Assembly (NCBI GenBank): GCA_950295325.1
Contig: OX485805.1
Coordinates: forward strand, 15,861,501 to 15,921,500
Direction: 5' to 3'
Length of the DNA stretch: 60,000 bases
Source: Polytrichum commune
Lineage: Eukaryota > Streptophyta > Polytrichopsida > Polytrichales > Polytrichaceae
Numbering within the stretch: position 1 is the first letter of the stretch; each line of letters opens with the position of its first letter. Below the pieces are notes generated by a model, which did not search any database, had not been told where the DNA came from, and saw only the letters and a program-made list of their open reading frames with translations. This document shows, one piece after another, positions 13,361 through 24,540 of this stretch. Made by a program: the position numbers and the translations under genes.

Positions 13361-15242
13361 AGCATTAGACTAAAATAGCCATGTTTAGCCCTAGATGGTG
13401 GAGAAGGTGGATCTTCTACTTCTTCTTCCCCCTCTTGCTCTTTCTTTCTTACTTGCCTTTCATTATTGTGTGATTGTGTCTTCTAATTTGTAGTGTAGAG
13501 TATATAGATTGTAAAAATATTTGGGTTCTTGTGATCAAAATGGAGGGTGTTTTCTCAAAAGTAATTTTCGGAAAGTAGACAACAGGAATTCATGGTTCTA
13601 GAGAATTGTTTTGCTCCTAATAGATCATATAGTGCATTCATCCATTTAATTTTCAAAGAGAGATTTCTAGTTTTTTTAGATTGGAAGTACAAATATTGAG
13701 AAAACAATTTGGTATAAAATGATGTGATAGAAGTACACCTAAGAAACACGCAAATTTAGAGTACACCTAAGAAGAAAACACCTGGTACAAGAAAAATAAT
13801 AGCACCTTAAAACCCCAAAGTGGCATCTCTAAAAAGAAACATCAACTTCAAGAAAATCTACAACTATGACAACGGAAGGAGATGGTGAAGATGAAGTGTT
13901 GGGATCAAGCTATCAATGGAAGCATAGTGATGTGGACATATTAAGCGCTTTGCGCAGATAAATGGAACCAAAATTTGTAAAAGAATGGCAAAAAAAACAA
14001 GATAAGTTATATTTTCTTGCAAATTGTGAAATTCAAGGTGGGATTTTTTTTAGAAGGCCTTGGCCTTTGCTTCTTGCCCTTGGCCCCCTTTTCCCCTAAT
14101 TAGGAGGGCATGACTCTTTGGAAAGGTTGGAGTTGGAATCCTAGTCTTCTTTAATATAATATAAATCTATACCATCAAACCATATTTTCTCTTCTTGATG
14201 TTCTTTCACATTCTTGTCATTTCTAGCATTGTATGCTAATGTTTTCATTTTCATTGTAAAAATTGATACATGGCTACATCTTCATGTAAGAATGGTTGCA
14301 TTAGTTCCTGAATTTTCAAGATCTAGTGTAGCTTGCAAGTATTTTTCAAGTAATTGGTCAAATTGGCGAATGAAGTTTCAGAGAATGATAGACATGAATG
14401 CAAAGTTTAAGATTTATGATGGACCAGTGGTGGCATGAAGTAGGTCAAAGCATGTAGTATGTAACAACTCTAGCAAATGATACAAAAATATTATAAAATC
14501 AAAATCAAGACAATTGTTGTCAAGAAAAGACTAATACACAACAATTAAATCATATTTTAGCCTCAATATATAAGAAATTAATTAATGAAAATTAATTAAT
14601 TTTGTAATAAAAAAGATGGTAGAGAATAGTCTTGTTTTGATGAATTTTTCCCCTTCAAAAAACACATTGTTGAAAATATTATTTTTCAAATATATAAACT
14701 TATAAAAAAATTGTTATATCTATCACTAGTCAGAATTGATGTTCCTTTAAATTGTACATATTCTTTACCTAATTTTGTTTTAGAGAAACATTATGGCTAA
14801 TATATGATATGTTCATTGTGCTTCATAATTTATTTGTTTATTTTTTTTTCTAGTTGTTTTCCACGTCTTCATCAAGGCCTTTCTCTCCCTATCGCACAAC
14901 TCTCCTTTGTAGTATTGGCATCTTCTTAATTGTTGGTTCTACAATATGAAACATGTTTATGTTTTGGGATCTTGCAGTGTAGAGATTTTTTCAATTTGTA
15001 ATTCTATTTTCGATTATCTAATCTATGTCATACCAAAAATATCTCTATAAATAATGCAAAGATTATGAAGATAGACACTTGTAATAGTGATTTTATAAAC
15101 ATGTTGTAAAAGCATATAAATTTTTGCCAGCAATATTTTTTACCTCCCCTTAAATATGCAAGATGTTTCTTCAACTGTCATGTGTGCTTGATTAAATGAA
15201 GTTCCAGTATGCCTTCTTATGTGGAAAACTTTCTTTCTCACC

Positions 15243-15661
15243 CACGGGGTGGTCACTCCATTGTAAAGTTGAACAACCACGTGCGAACAATTTACGTGTA
15301 AAAAATCCTACTCTTTACATAAAGCATCACCAAAATGGGTCAAACTTTTATCAATTTTACTTTCATGAGTAGATACACACGGCACCTATTACATAGTAAA
15401 AAATGGTAACTAAATTTGATGGTTTGTTTTATTTTATAAAACATACTGGTCATTTTAAACTAAAATGACGCAGAATTGAACTAAAACAATTACTACAAAA
15501 ATGAAGATGACGGAAAATTTCAAAAAATATATACAAAAGATACTATCAATGGTTATGTATATGTAGAAAAAAAAATCATAAAATTTAAAATTATGTAATA
15601 TAGGATAGCAAACTTTGCTCGCATGTGGTGTTCAACTTGACAATGGAGTGACCTCCCTGTG
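15243..15661. mobile_element. 419-bp hAT-like MITE with perfect 8-bp target duplication
   Basis: Terminal inverted repeats of about 50 bases: the left starts CACGGGGTGGTCACTCCATT, and the reverse complement of the right starts CACAGGGAGGTCACTCCATT. The pairing continues through AAGTTGAACA and TGCGA. The flanks are identical 8-mers, TTCTCACC at 15235-15242 and 15662-15669. A CA-G-G start and 8-bp duplication fit the hAT superfamily. It is non-coding. Confidence 0.88.
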
Positions 15662-16522
15662 TTCTCACCTTTAGAAGATGAATAAAATCAAAGTTGCATT
15701 GCCAATAAACTTATAAGTTAGAAATACTCCTCTCATGGTCTTCTTTCAATTCTTTTTTTTTGAAATAAAGCCAAATCATATATGGAGCCAAACCATCCAA
15801 AATCATAAAGCCAAATCCAAAGAAGGTGCAATGATGAAAATATGGCTTCCATCAATTGCTCCCAATATATATGGAAAATCCTAAAGATTTTTAATATTAG
15901 AGGCAATCATTTAATTACCAACTAATATTGGTTTCTCAAAATCCAAAGGCCTTGCATGATTTTCAATAGCTTCACGCCATTCTCTTATAATTATTAAAGT
16001 AGTACTATATGCAATCCTATGCAAATCAACATTCATTATCAAAATATTATCACTTTCTAATTGTGCTCATGTCAAAGCAATTGTAGTATGCATGATAATA
16101 CATTTTTATTTGTATTTGTATCATATTGTTTCAAAACATGCCCTAAAATTATGCACAAATATCTAAATATGAAAAATTTGTTCGCTTACACTTCTTGAAT
16201 ATATTGTCCAAAAATAAACTCAAATGATTATGCTCTACTTATCCACCTACCCTCTCATATTTCCATGTAATACTTAGACTCGGGGGGTGCACCTTTCATT
16301 AAAACCTAGAATCATGTGCGTTCACTGCATACTCTTAAAACCCCCTATATACAAGCGATTTTTTGTGAAATAAACTAATACACATACAATTGCAACAATA
16401 AATATACAAGTGACAATATGTATACACAAAAAAAACATCCATTCATATATAGTCATTAACATAAGTATAAAAATATACTTTTGAACAATAATCAACCCAT
16501 ATAATATGTATAAAAAAATATG

Positions 16523-16789
16523 CTAGCTTTCATCAGAAAAGCCGTTGAAAACTTTTTCATCTCCCGGATGTAGCTCATAAACATTTGATTTACTGATATA
16601 TGTCATTGTAGCCAATGCAATTATTGTCTCTAAGTCTACCATCAAATGATCAGTAAGATCATATGTCCACTTGTTGTTAGCCCCTTTTTGATACCAACAT
16701 AAACCAATCTCCACGTTTGATAGACGGTCCATCAAGTCAATTGGATCCCTATACTCCACCCAACGATTATGTGAAGCCAAACCCACCAC
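16523..16789 (-). pseudogene. Unassigned coding-like segment, copy A (88 codons)
   Basis: The minus-strand frame (RWVEYRDPIDLMDRLSNVEI, later HPGDEKVFNGFSDES and stop) is protein-like, with a balanced acidic and hydrophobic composition. It lies about 245 bases inside the left end of the 4.48-kb element. The segment 16541-16771 recurs at 20307-20539 with only six base differences by eye. I do not recognise the domain. Its place just inside a transposon end suggests the C-terminal exon of that element's own protein, perhaps a transposase, but this is inference. Confidence 0.45.
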
Positions 16790-17049
16790 CCTTAAGCGTC
16801 CTAGTCCGGGTAATGGGTTTGGAGATCACATGTGTAACATGAAAACTTGTGGCAACATGGAATGTAAGTTCCACCTTGATAGACTTCAAGTCATGACATT
16901 TTATTAGTGTGATTCTTTTGCATAGGTACATCCTTAGCTTTCTCAAGAGTCCACCCCACAGCCTTGGCTACGCATGCCCTCAAGGATTTATCCCTTGCAA
17001 CCTTGGTCCTGGCTGATGATTCTTCACTAGTGCATGTCACCTCTTTGAG

Positions 17050-17890
17050 CACGGTTGTCTATTGTGTCGTGACGGAGGCTAATCCCGACATAATGTCGGG
17101 GCGTCACGACACGTATCTGTCACGATATTATGCCGGATGCCGTCTTTATCCTGACGAACTTGAATTTTACCGTATTTTTTTGTGTAATTACATTACCCCA
17201 ATCAGGACACGTAGGATTTACGATGTCCACGTATAGTGCCATGTCAGCAAAGTAGAGGTAAAGTGGGAAAAAAATTACTAGCGCCCGTCCCCCCCCCCCC
17301 CCGTTCCCCCGCTCCCTATGTTCCCCTCCCCCATCCGGCACCCCATCCGGCCCTCATCCGGCCTCCATCCGCCCCCCCCTAATCCGAACCCGGCCCCCCC
17401 CCACCCATCCGAACCCGGTCCCCCCCTAATCCGAACCCGGTCCCCCCCCTATCCGACCCGCCCCCCCCCCCATCCGAACCCGCCCCCCCCTAATCTGAAC
17501 CCCCTCCCCCCCCAATCCGAACCCCAATCCGGCCCCCATCCGGCGTTCCCCCCGTCCGCATCCGTTCCCGCCCCCGTTCCCGTCCCCATCCGCTCCGTTC
17601 CCCTCCCCCCCACACCCTCATTTGTCATATTTTACTACTTTGATTTTAACAGAATGATAAACACAAAGGCAAAATGATTTACCTGGCAAGGGAAATATGC
17701 ACATCCACGTCGGATTTTTTTGCCACATTGGATGCCACCTTGGCAAGAAGGTAAGTATTTTACCCACCCTACTAGCTTCCCCCTAGTATGACCCTACGTG
17801 GACCCTATTATGTCGTGACGGAGGGGTCCGCCCCGACACGACATGTCATGACGTCATGACGGTGGCAAGACGTCGCGATAGACAACCCTG
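17050..17890. mobile_element. 841-bp non-autonomous hAT-like element carrying a C-rich array
   Basis: The left terminus CACGGTTGTCTATTGTG pairs with the reverse complement of the right terminus, CAGGGTTGTCTATCGCG. The flanking 8-mers are TCTTTGAG (17042-17049) and TCTTTGAA (17891-17898), 7 of 8 identical. A CA-GGG start with an 8-bp duplication is hAT-like. A subterminal hairpin (GTGTCGTGACG... CGTCACGACAC, 17064-17112) contains an inner palindrome CCCGACATAATGTCGGG. The centre is the C-rich repeat at 17286-17620. It has no credible ORF. Confidence 0.8.
17286..17620. repeat. C-rich degenerate tandem array
   Basis: Runs of 5-15 C are separated by units such as ATCCGAACCCGG and CATCCGG, in a tract that is almost free of G-runs on the plus strand. 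The strand asymmetry is strong. A proline-rich frame through it (17318-17677) is a composition artefact. Confidence 0.85.
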
Positions 17891-18254
17891 TCTTTGAAGC
17901 TATGGCTTGTTGATTCCATGAGGCACTGAGGTGTTTGGTGTGCTAACTCGCCCTTGTTGACACGAGGTCACTTCACCTGTGTGGAGCGAACAACCTGGTT
18001 TGGTACTTCCCATCACTATTAGCACTTCAACTCATTTCATGATGAGGACACAAGTGTTAAAAAACACTTACATCTCTTGCCTTTTGGTATCAGTTTTCCT
18101 CCTACAAATTCACCACCACTCACTTCCAAGTTACCTTCCCAATGCAATCCCCAACCCAACTAGTCTAATTACAAGCTTAGCTAACTAACCTAACTAACTA
18201 TCCTAACAACTACTCTAGCTACACTAATGGCCCCTTAATTGAGCAACAAGTCTC

Positions 18255-18645
18255 CACCTAGCTTGCAGCTGGTTTTGCAGATACGGTCCCACAGTCAACC
18301 GGTCTTGGCTGCAGTCCAACAGTGGCTAACCTGGTTGCTGACAGTCCAACAGTGGCTAACTCGTTGCAGCTACGGTCCAGCAGTCACCCCCAACCGGTCT
18401 CGGCTGCAGTCCAGCAGTGGCTAACCCTTGCAGCTACGGTCCAGCAGTCATCCCCAACCAGTCTCGGCTGCAGTCCAACAGTAGCTAACCCTTGCTGCAG
18501 ACAGTCCAGCAGTGGCTAACTCGTTGCAGCTACATTCCAGCAGTCACCCCCAACCGGTCTCGGCTGCAGTCCAGCAGTAGCTAACCTCGTTGTAGACAGT
18601 CCAGCAGTGGTTAACTCGTTGCAGCCACGGTCCAGCAATAACCAA
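18255..18645. repeat. Minisatellite of CAGTCCAGCAGTGGCTAAC units
   Basis: About 390 bases built from alternating blocks GTTGCAGCTACGGTCCAGCA, CAACCGGTCTCGGCTGCAGT and CCAGCAGTGGCTAAC. The higher-order pattern is imperfect. ORFs running through it (18239-18424, 18322-18519) are not genes. Between 18690 and 18830 there is a second, degenerate AT-rich short repeat with ACTATAA/TCTAAATAC units. Confidence 0.8.
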
Positions 18646-18784
18646 ATATATTAACCAGCAATATTAAGGGATCTCAGCTAACACAAATCTAAACCCACAA
18701 ATCTAAATGTCACAAGCTTAAACACTATAAGCTTAAATACCATAAGAGTGAATACTATAAATTTAAATACTATAATTCCAAATA

Positions 18785-19422
18785 CTAGAGTCTACATACT
18801 AGAAGTCTAAATACTAACACTATGCACTCATTTCTAAATGCCTTAAAATCTAAGACTACATCCCATAATATAAAGCTAACTTCAAGTCTAATTGGTCTTG
18901 GTTCTTCACCTTGAAACCTTGCGCACACACGTGCCCCTCTCTTGCTTCCCACAGACCCACACTTATAACACATGGGATGCCCAAGGAGCACGAAGGAAAG
19001 AGAGAAAGAAAAAAAGAAAAATGAGAGTAAAGGTTATATAGTGAGGTGAAAGGGAGGAGGTGAGCACCCCCAAGGCTCAAGATAAGCCTTTTGATTATTT
19101 CCTACTTTGTAGGTTTTCATCCTATCATTTAAGCCTTCAATTTTTAAACCAACAAGATAGATCCTAATTCAAACATTTAGCTCAAGGAGCTACCTTTAGT
19201 TCACCACACACTACGCTCACCTAACTAAGGAATTTTCTTTACATCGCTAAATTTTTAATCAACCACTCCACACAAGCCTAAGGCCTAAACATAACTTCAC
19301 TCAAGCCTCACTCTTTTTATATTTTTATAAATAATCATAAAACATCAAAACATAATTTCTAATGGTTTTAAAGGGTTAAGAACACATGTGGGCACCATTT
19401 TGAGAGGAAATTTCGGCCTACA
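18785..19422 (-). mobile_element. LTR fragment, same family as the solo LTR at 52687-53936
   Basis: The reverse complement of this stretch aligns by eye with 52687 to about 53210: GTGCCCACATG near the start, TTTTATGATTATTTATAAAA, AACCTACAAAGTAGG, a CACTATATAAC TATA-like box, CTCTCTTTCCTTCGTGCTCC and CCATGTGTTATAAGTGTGGG. The probable 5' end is TGTAGGCC at 19422. The 3' end is not clear because it runs into degenerate repeats. The second half of the 52687 copy has no counterpart here. Confidence 0.65.
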
Positions 19423-19555
19423 TTAGGAGGTTTGATTTACTGTGTACACAGTTTGTGGGAACCATGTTAAGTGATGACACATTAAGGCAATTCTTTTTTT
19501 AAGGATTCTTTAAGTCGGGAATAATTATGGTGTTCTTGAAAGAAATCCTCACACA

Positions 19556-20306
19556 TTGGCGGATGCCAAGCGGGCGGCTAGAGAAATAAAGAGTTTGGAT
19601 AAAGATCACGAGAGATTATGGAGAAGGGAAGATGAATTGATACCTCAATTCATTTTCATTCGACCTAGGGTGGTCATGGGAGAACCGGTCAAGTATGAGA
19701 GTCAAATTCCTTATAATATAGTCGATACGGGTCCACGTCCTTTAGCGGTTAGAGAACCGGTGTCACTTCTAACATTACCAGCACCTAGAGCGGATCCTCA
19801 CCTTGAGGAAGTAGAGAGAAGGTTGGGTGCTAGTCAATTGGGATTTCAAGAGGCGATGATTAAGCAAATGCAAAGCCTTACGGATTAAATGTCTTTGATG
19901 ATCGAGAGTCAACAACGGGAACCTCCTCCCCCAATTGTGTCGGGTAGGCATTCGTCGGGTTTATGGTGTGTGTAATGTGGTCAACCGGGCCACACTCGTC
20001 AATTTTGTAGAAGTGGACAAAACCGTGATCAACGGAGAAATAGTGGTCCACCTCCACAAAATTAACAAGTCCAAGCACAACCTCAATATGATCAAAGCAA
20101 TAGGGGTCATCATCCTAGGGGTCAAGGTGGTCAAGACAATGAGAAGAAAGAATTTCATCCATTTTGTGGAATGTGGCATGCCCAAGGTCAATGTTGGTCC
20201 GAAGGGCAAGGTTATGGTTGTAGTAATTGTGGCGGAAATCATCCTTCGGACGAATGTCGTCAACCGGACAAGGTTATTAGTATACCTTACCCGGTGGCCA
20301 ATCCAC
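19556..20306 (+). pseudogene. Retrotransposon Gag remnant with two CCHC zinc knuckles, broken
   Basis: One frame runs from ATG at 19556 with in-frame stops at 19886-19888, 19973-19975 and near 20065. The N-terminal part is charged (LDKDHERLWRREDELIPQF). Near 19967-20005 the frame reads CV-stop-CGQPGHTRQFC, a CX2CX4HX4C knuckle interrupted by a stop. Near 20217-20260 it reads GCSNCGGNHPSDECRQ, a second knuckle of CX2CX3HX4C spacing. Gag proteins with such knuckles bind retroelement RNA in cytoplasmic particles. The frame runs straight into the duplicated segment at 20307, so the original 3' part is missing. The family is probably Ty3-like. Confidence 0.6.
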
Positions 20307-20554
20307 AAGCCGTTAAAAACTTTTTCATCTCCCGGATGTAGCTCATAAATATTTGATTTACTGATATATGTCATTGTAGCCAATGCAATTATTGTCTCTA
20401 AGTCTACCATCAAATGATCAGTAAGATCATATATCCACTTGTTGTTAGCCCCTTTTTTATACCAACATAAACCAATCTCCACGTTTGATGGACGGTCCAT
20501 CAAGTCAATTGGATCCCTATACTTCACCCAACGATTACAAAACTTCCTCCGCAT
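20307..20554 (-). pseudogene. Unassigned coding-like segment, copy B
   Basis: This repeats 16541-16771 (RWVKYRDPIDLMDRPSNVEI through HPGDEKVFNG) with about 97% base identity, but here it is fused at GCCGTTAAAAAC to the gag remnant on the other strand. The junction starts at the same base where copy A diverges, so one copy was probably moved as a block. Function unknown. Confidence 0.45.
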
Positions 20555-21876
20555 CCAATATGAAAACTTATGATATGTAGTATAGTAACAGTACCATACA
20601 AGTACAATTATTGTATATTTTTTAAAGGCCTTCCATATATGTACGTAACTATAAATTATAACATGTATACCATATGTATACGTAATACGGCAAGGTCCAA
20701 ATCAATACCCCTCCTATGCACTCACGTATACTCATACATGTTTAGTACAGTGCACCCCCGAGTACTTAGAATGTTTATTCAACCTTCTTCAAGAAGAAAA
20801 CTAATCATCAACATCATTTTAATAATTTATTCATATATAACAATTTGTTGAAATGCCAATAAGGTGACAATTGTATGTTTAATATCGATGAAAAGACTAA
20901 TGACAACAAGAATTTGTAATCTTCTTTCATCCATGGCTATAAATTTGCAAAAAGAAGGTTAAGACGTACTTCGAAAGTATCGAAAGCTCCTTCAGAACTC
21001 TCTACTTCAATTGGACAAGTTTTAAGTCCCATGTAAATTATTGTCTGATGACCCCTTGAGGCTCAAAACTTTACCTCCAAATTGGATCTTGTTCATATGA
21101 ATGGAACTTGAAACTTGGGATCCCGTGGAACCAACCTTATTGTTGGTTGTTGGGATAAAAGATATTGTGAAGGTCTATTCCAAAGCGGTCATAATAGAAG
21201 GATCACAAAGCACAAGAGTTTCTTTAACCAATTGTTGCACAAAAACATGTGAAATATGAAAAATAATATTGAAAAAATCAATACAAAAACATTACTTAGC
21301 ACAAGAACAGAGAACATTTGTGTACAATTCTTTTCATACTTGACTCCTAAATCTTGCTTTATATTATCAAATATCAGAGATAAGGATATTTGAGGACTTC
21401 AAAGCCATCCAAATCACAATAGTGAAATTATGGAGCTCCAAGCAACATCATACTATACCCATCATGGGGGTTGACTCTTCATACCATCCACGAAGTAACA
21501 TGAGTGTAAGAAGGGGTATTATGTGAGGCATTAACGTAAATAATATATATAATGGAGAGGTATTATTTTTTCTCTAGTACGTACATCTAAAAAGGCTATT
21601 ATTATTTTTCAAGTTAAGTAGATGTACATAAGGGGCCCTAAGGTTTAGGTAAAAACTTGATGCTTGATGTATTGGCATCATCCAATTCATGTTTTCATCC
21701 ATTATTGTCATATGGTCATAATCCTTAATGGCTAGCATGTATGTTTTTGTTAGGACTTGCATTTGGGTTCTAGGTTTTTACAAACAAGAGGCTCTTGTAG
21801 TGCTCATGGGCTTCTTTGAGTTTTGCTCTCTGAATTGTGGCTAAGTTATTGTGCTCTTGTCTTTATTTGTTTGATA

Positions 21877-22813
21877 TACCGTAGGTTCATAGTTGGTTCG
21901 ACACATGTTAGCCAAATAATTAATTAAAGTTCAAAAAGTAGGTTCAACACCTAAAAATAGTATATTCATATTTTCGGCAATTTTCTTTTTTAATTTTAAA
22001 AAATTTGGCTTAAATTCATTTCCAACTTTCTATTTAAGCTTATATCTTGTACATCTCTCTTGCATTGAATGACAAGTAAGATGTGAGTGAAGAGTTGAGA
22101 ATGCTCTGTGCTTTATGCAAGTAGAGTGGAGTTGTGTTCAACAATGCATATGGGATATGTAAACTTTGAGGTGAAGCATCGAGTTAGACTTCATTTTTAT
22201 AACACGCATAACTTTTGCATAGAGTCTTCAAATGACATAAAATTTATTGGAGGTGAAAGATTACTTGATTTCTAAACTTTTCTTAAACCAACAAAATTCC
22301 AAAAAAGTTGATCTTCTATGCACAAATGAGCTCCGAAAAACTATTATGAACGCATTTTAATTTTTTGATCTTTACACGGCTGCAATGTTTTGTCCATATC
22401 TTTTGCATAAAGACTTATTTTGACACAAAACTTGTTGGAGGTGGAAGAAGGATTGATTTCTCAACTTTTGTTAGTTGGACAAAATTCTATAAAACTTCAT
22501 CTTCTATGCTCAATTGGACTCCAAAAATTTGTGTACAACACATTTGAAAAGCCTCACCTAGAGTCTTGCTACTTCTTAACCCATATTCTTTGTGGACTAA
22601 TGTAAGTGAGCTTGATTACAAAAGGAGCACCTTCTCTCTTTCAAAATTCACATATGCTTCCACTGTAAGTAAAACTCTAGTGAGAAGTAAAAATTTCTTA
22701 TCTTTTGGCAATTTTGAAAAATAATTAATTTTATATTCGGCAAAAAATGCCAGTAATATTCCAAAATTTTCAACATCTATTTTGTGCCGAACCAGCTATG
22801 AACCTGCGGTAAT
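21877..22813. mobile_element. 937-bp TIR element with 28-bp inverted termini
   Basis: The left end TACCGTAGGTTCATAGTTGG and the reverse complement of the right end TACCGCAGGTTCATAGCTGG pair over about 28 bases, ending in TTCG(A/G)CAC. A clear target duplication was not found. The interior has two diverged copies of a roughly 190-base unit (22206 and 22398; shared TTTTGCATA-AG and TTGGAGGTG). Short ORFs inside are not convincing genes. Between 20771 and 21876 I see no supportable feature except the fragment near 21136 shared with 7889. Confidence 0.65.
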
Positions 22814-23239
22814 CATTGAGTTACATGCTATAGATGAAAAAATGTTCATTGGCTTTCTCATTGGAAAGTGAAAGTGTATTTTATGCATAATAAAGGCCTA
22901 TTCAATTCATGATTTATATTCTATACATATACTGAAGGCATTTATCGCATAATTTTTTTTAAATAATATAAATACATGAGTCCATTTTCTAGCATGTTGT
23001 TAGTATGTATACATTTATTTTTCTTTATAAAATTATTGTGTATAGGGGGTTCTAAATTCATAGTGACCCACATATGTCAATTAGATTTCCAATGAAGAGT
23101 GCACCCCCTAGGCATACCTACAAGTCTTTAAATATCAAACCATCCACCTACACTCCTTATTATAAACCTCGACATGTCATCACAACCTACATCTCGTACC
23201 GAAGCTCAAAAACAAGATCAAAATCCTCACAAAATGTCG

Positions 23240-24154
23240 CCCCATATACAAAATAATCATATCATGAGACTTCAACATAAACATCCTCCTACAAGAACGT
23301 ATTCATGATGGTGCACCCCAAACCTCCAACAAGGAAGACAAATAATGGCCCAACACATGCAAAACCTACTAACCTTGCACCCCATCTATAACACTGAAAC
23401 CTTCTCCTAACAAGGTGGACATCCTCTAGCCTCATAGACGGTTTCTTCACCGACTTACCACACCACACACAAATGATATGCAAAACCTCTCAATTATAAC
23501 CAAATTCTAATCACTCATGAGTCACCATAAAAGTGGACTCCAACAACCCACAAAGCACATTCTAAAAGTCACCACTTGAAAATATACAAAAGATGGCCAT
23601 TGTGTTCCAAGAAGCCAAACCTCAACATACAAACACTTACACAACAATCAGTAAACAATCCACACCTAGCACCAACCAACTGAGAAGAAGCCCAAGAAAA
23701 ATCCAAGTTATTGTAAACAAGGTAAGTACACATATTGAAGAAACATGCCTCGACAAACAAAGAGCCATTGTCTGACCATACTGGGCCCACCAACAAAGAG
23801 GCTTCCTCATGTACAAACAACAAAAAGCTTGGACACAACAATTTCATATCTATCACAACATCCAAAAAACAACTTAAGTATACACTCCCAACCATGCTCA
23901 ACATGGATCAACCACCAATACATCATACAACTCTCTACACTCAACAATGTCACTATCACCCCCACTTCAATTGACAACACAACGGCTCAAATATGGATAA
24001 AAAAACTAGACACCATTCGTTGCACCTCTAAGATAGAAGCCCATAAAATCATCATTAAAACAAAACTCTAGTAATTTCAAAATGCCATCATCATACCATA
24101 TCTTATTCAAAATCATACAAAAACACGAAAATTAAACCCTCCACAAATACACCT
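23240..24154 (+). pseudogene. LINE endonuclease C-terminal part and linker, broken
   Basis: A degenerate plus-strand frame near 23380-23540 gives SLIDGFFTDLPHHTQMICK followed by NSNHS-VTIKVDSN. This resembles the end of an APE-type endonuclease, where SDH-P-V provides catalytic Asp and His; here Asp has become Asn. The following region, rich in Lys, Thr, Gln and His, is the linker towards the reverse transcriptase. Frameshifts and stops are frequent. Similarity is by eye. Confidence 0.5.
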
Positions 24155-24421
24155 TATTGGAATCAATAGGAGATAAGATTGTACAAGCATAAACACCTAT
24201 ACAAAGGCATATAAACAATGATTGGGGTGAGATGGTCTCATGTTCTCCTTGCTTTGCTTTTTATTGTTTTTCTTCTCTTCATTGGTTCACACAAACAATA
24301 TGGGATAACTCTTATCCCTCTTCGGACTAGCATGGTAGCCTTATTCTAACCTTATTTTTTCTCATGTTCCTTTCATTATATTTCTATTGACTACGAGCAA
24401 TCTAATGCTCTACCTTCTACA
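24155..24421 (-). repeat. Copia 3' LTR
   Basis: Similar to 29068-29333 over its whole length; shared blocks include TCTTTTTATTGTTTTTCTTC-like sequence and TTCGGACTAGCATGGTAGCC. Confidence 0.9.
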
Positions 24422-24540
24422 CTCTCACTTTGCAAGTAGTCAAAGGCTTCTAAACCCATTGCCTTTGTTAATGTTTGATGCCTATCCTTTGCAACTATCT
24501 TGGTTAGTATGTTCACTATCATATCCTCCGTTGGACAATA

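Larger units (their letters stand above)
16279..20762. mobile_element. 4.48-kb composite DNA element with CTCGGGGG termini
   Basis: The left end reads CTCGGGGGGTGCAC and the right end reads GTGCACCCCCGAG, a short, nearly perfect inverted repeat. The flanks are identical 8-mers, TACTTAGA at 16271-16278 and 20763-20770. The termini resemble those of the 345-bp MITEs (CTC, a G tract, then GCA-TGT), so this may be a larger member of the same family. Inside lie two copies of a coding-like segment (16541-16771 and 20307-20539), a nested hAT-like element, a minisatellite, an LTR fragment and a broken gag. It may be an element that gathered later insertions. I cannot identify its transposase. Confidence 0.75.

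Noticed and set aside
17318-17677. 119-codon proline-rich ORF
   Set aside because: It is a by-product of the C-rich tandem array; all frames of such DNA lack stops, and the array lies inside a transposon.
18239-18519. ORFs of 60-65 codons rich in Ser, Gln and Val
   Set aside because: Produced by the minisatellite; sequence repeats with the unit.
19961-20554. 197-codon minus-strand ORF as a single gene
   Set aside because: Only its first part matches the duplicated segment; the rest is antisense to the gag remnant with its zinc knuckles.
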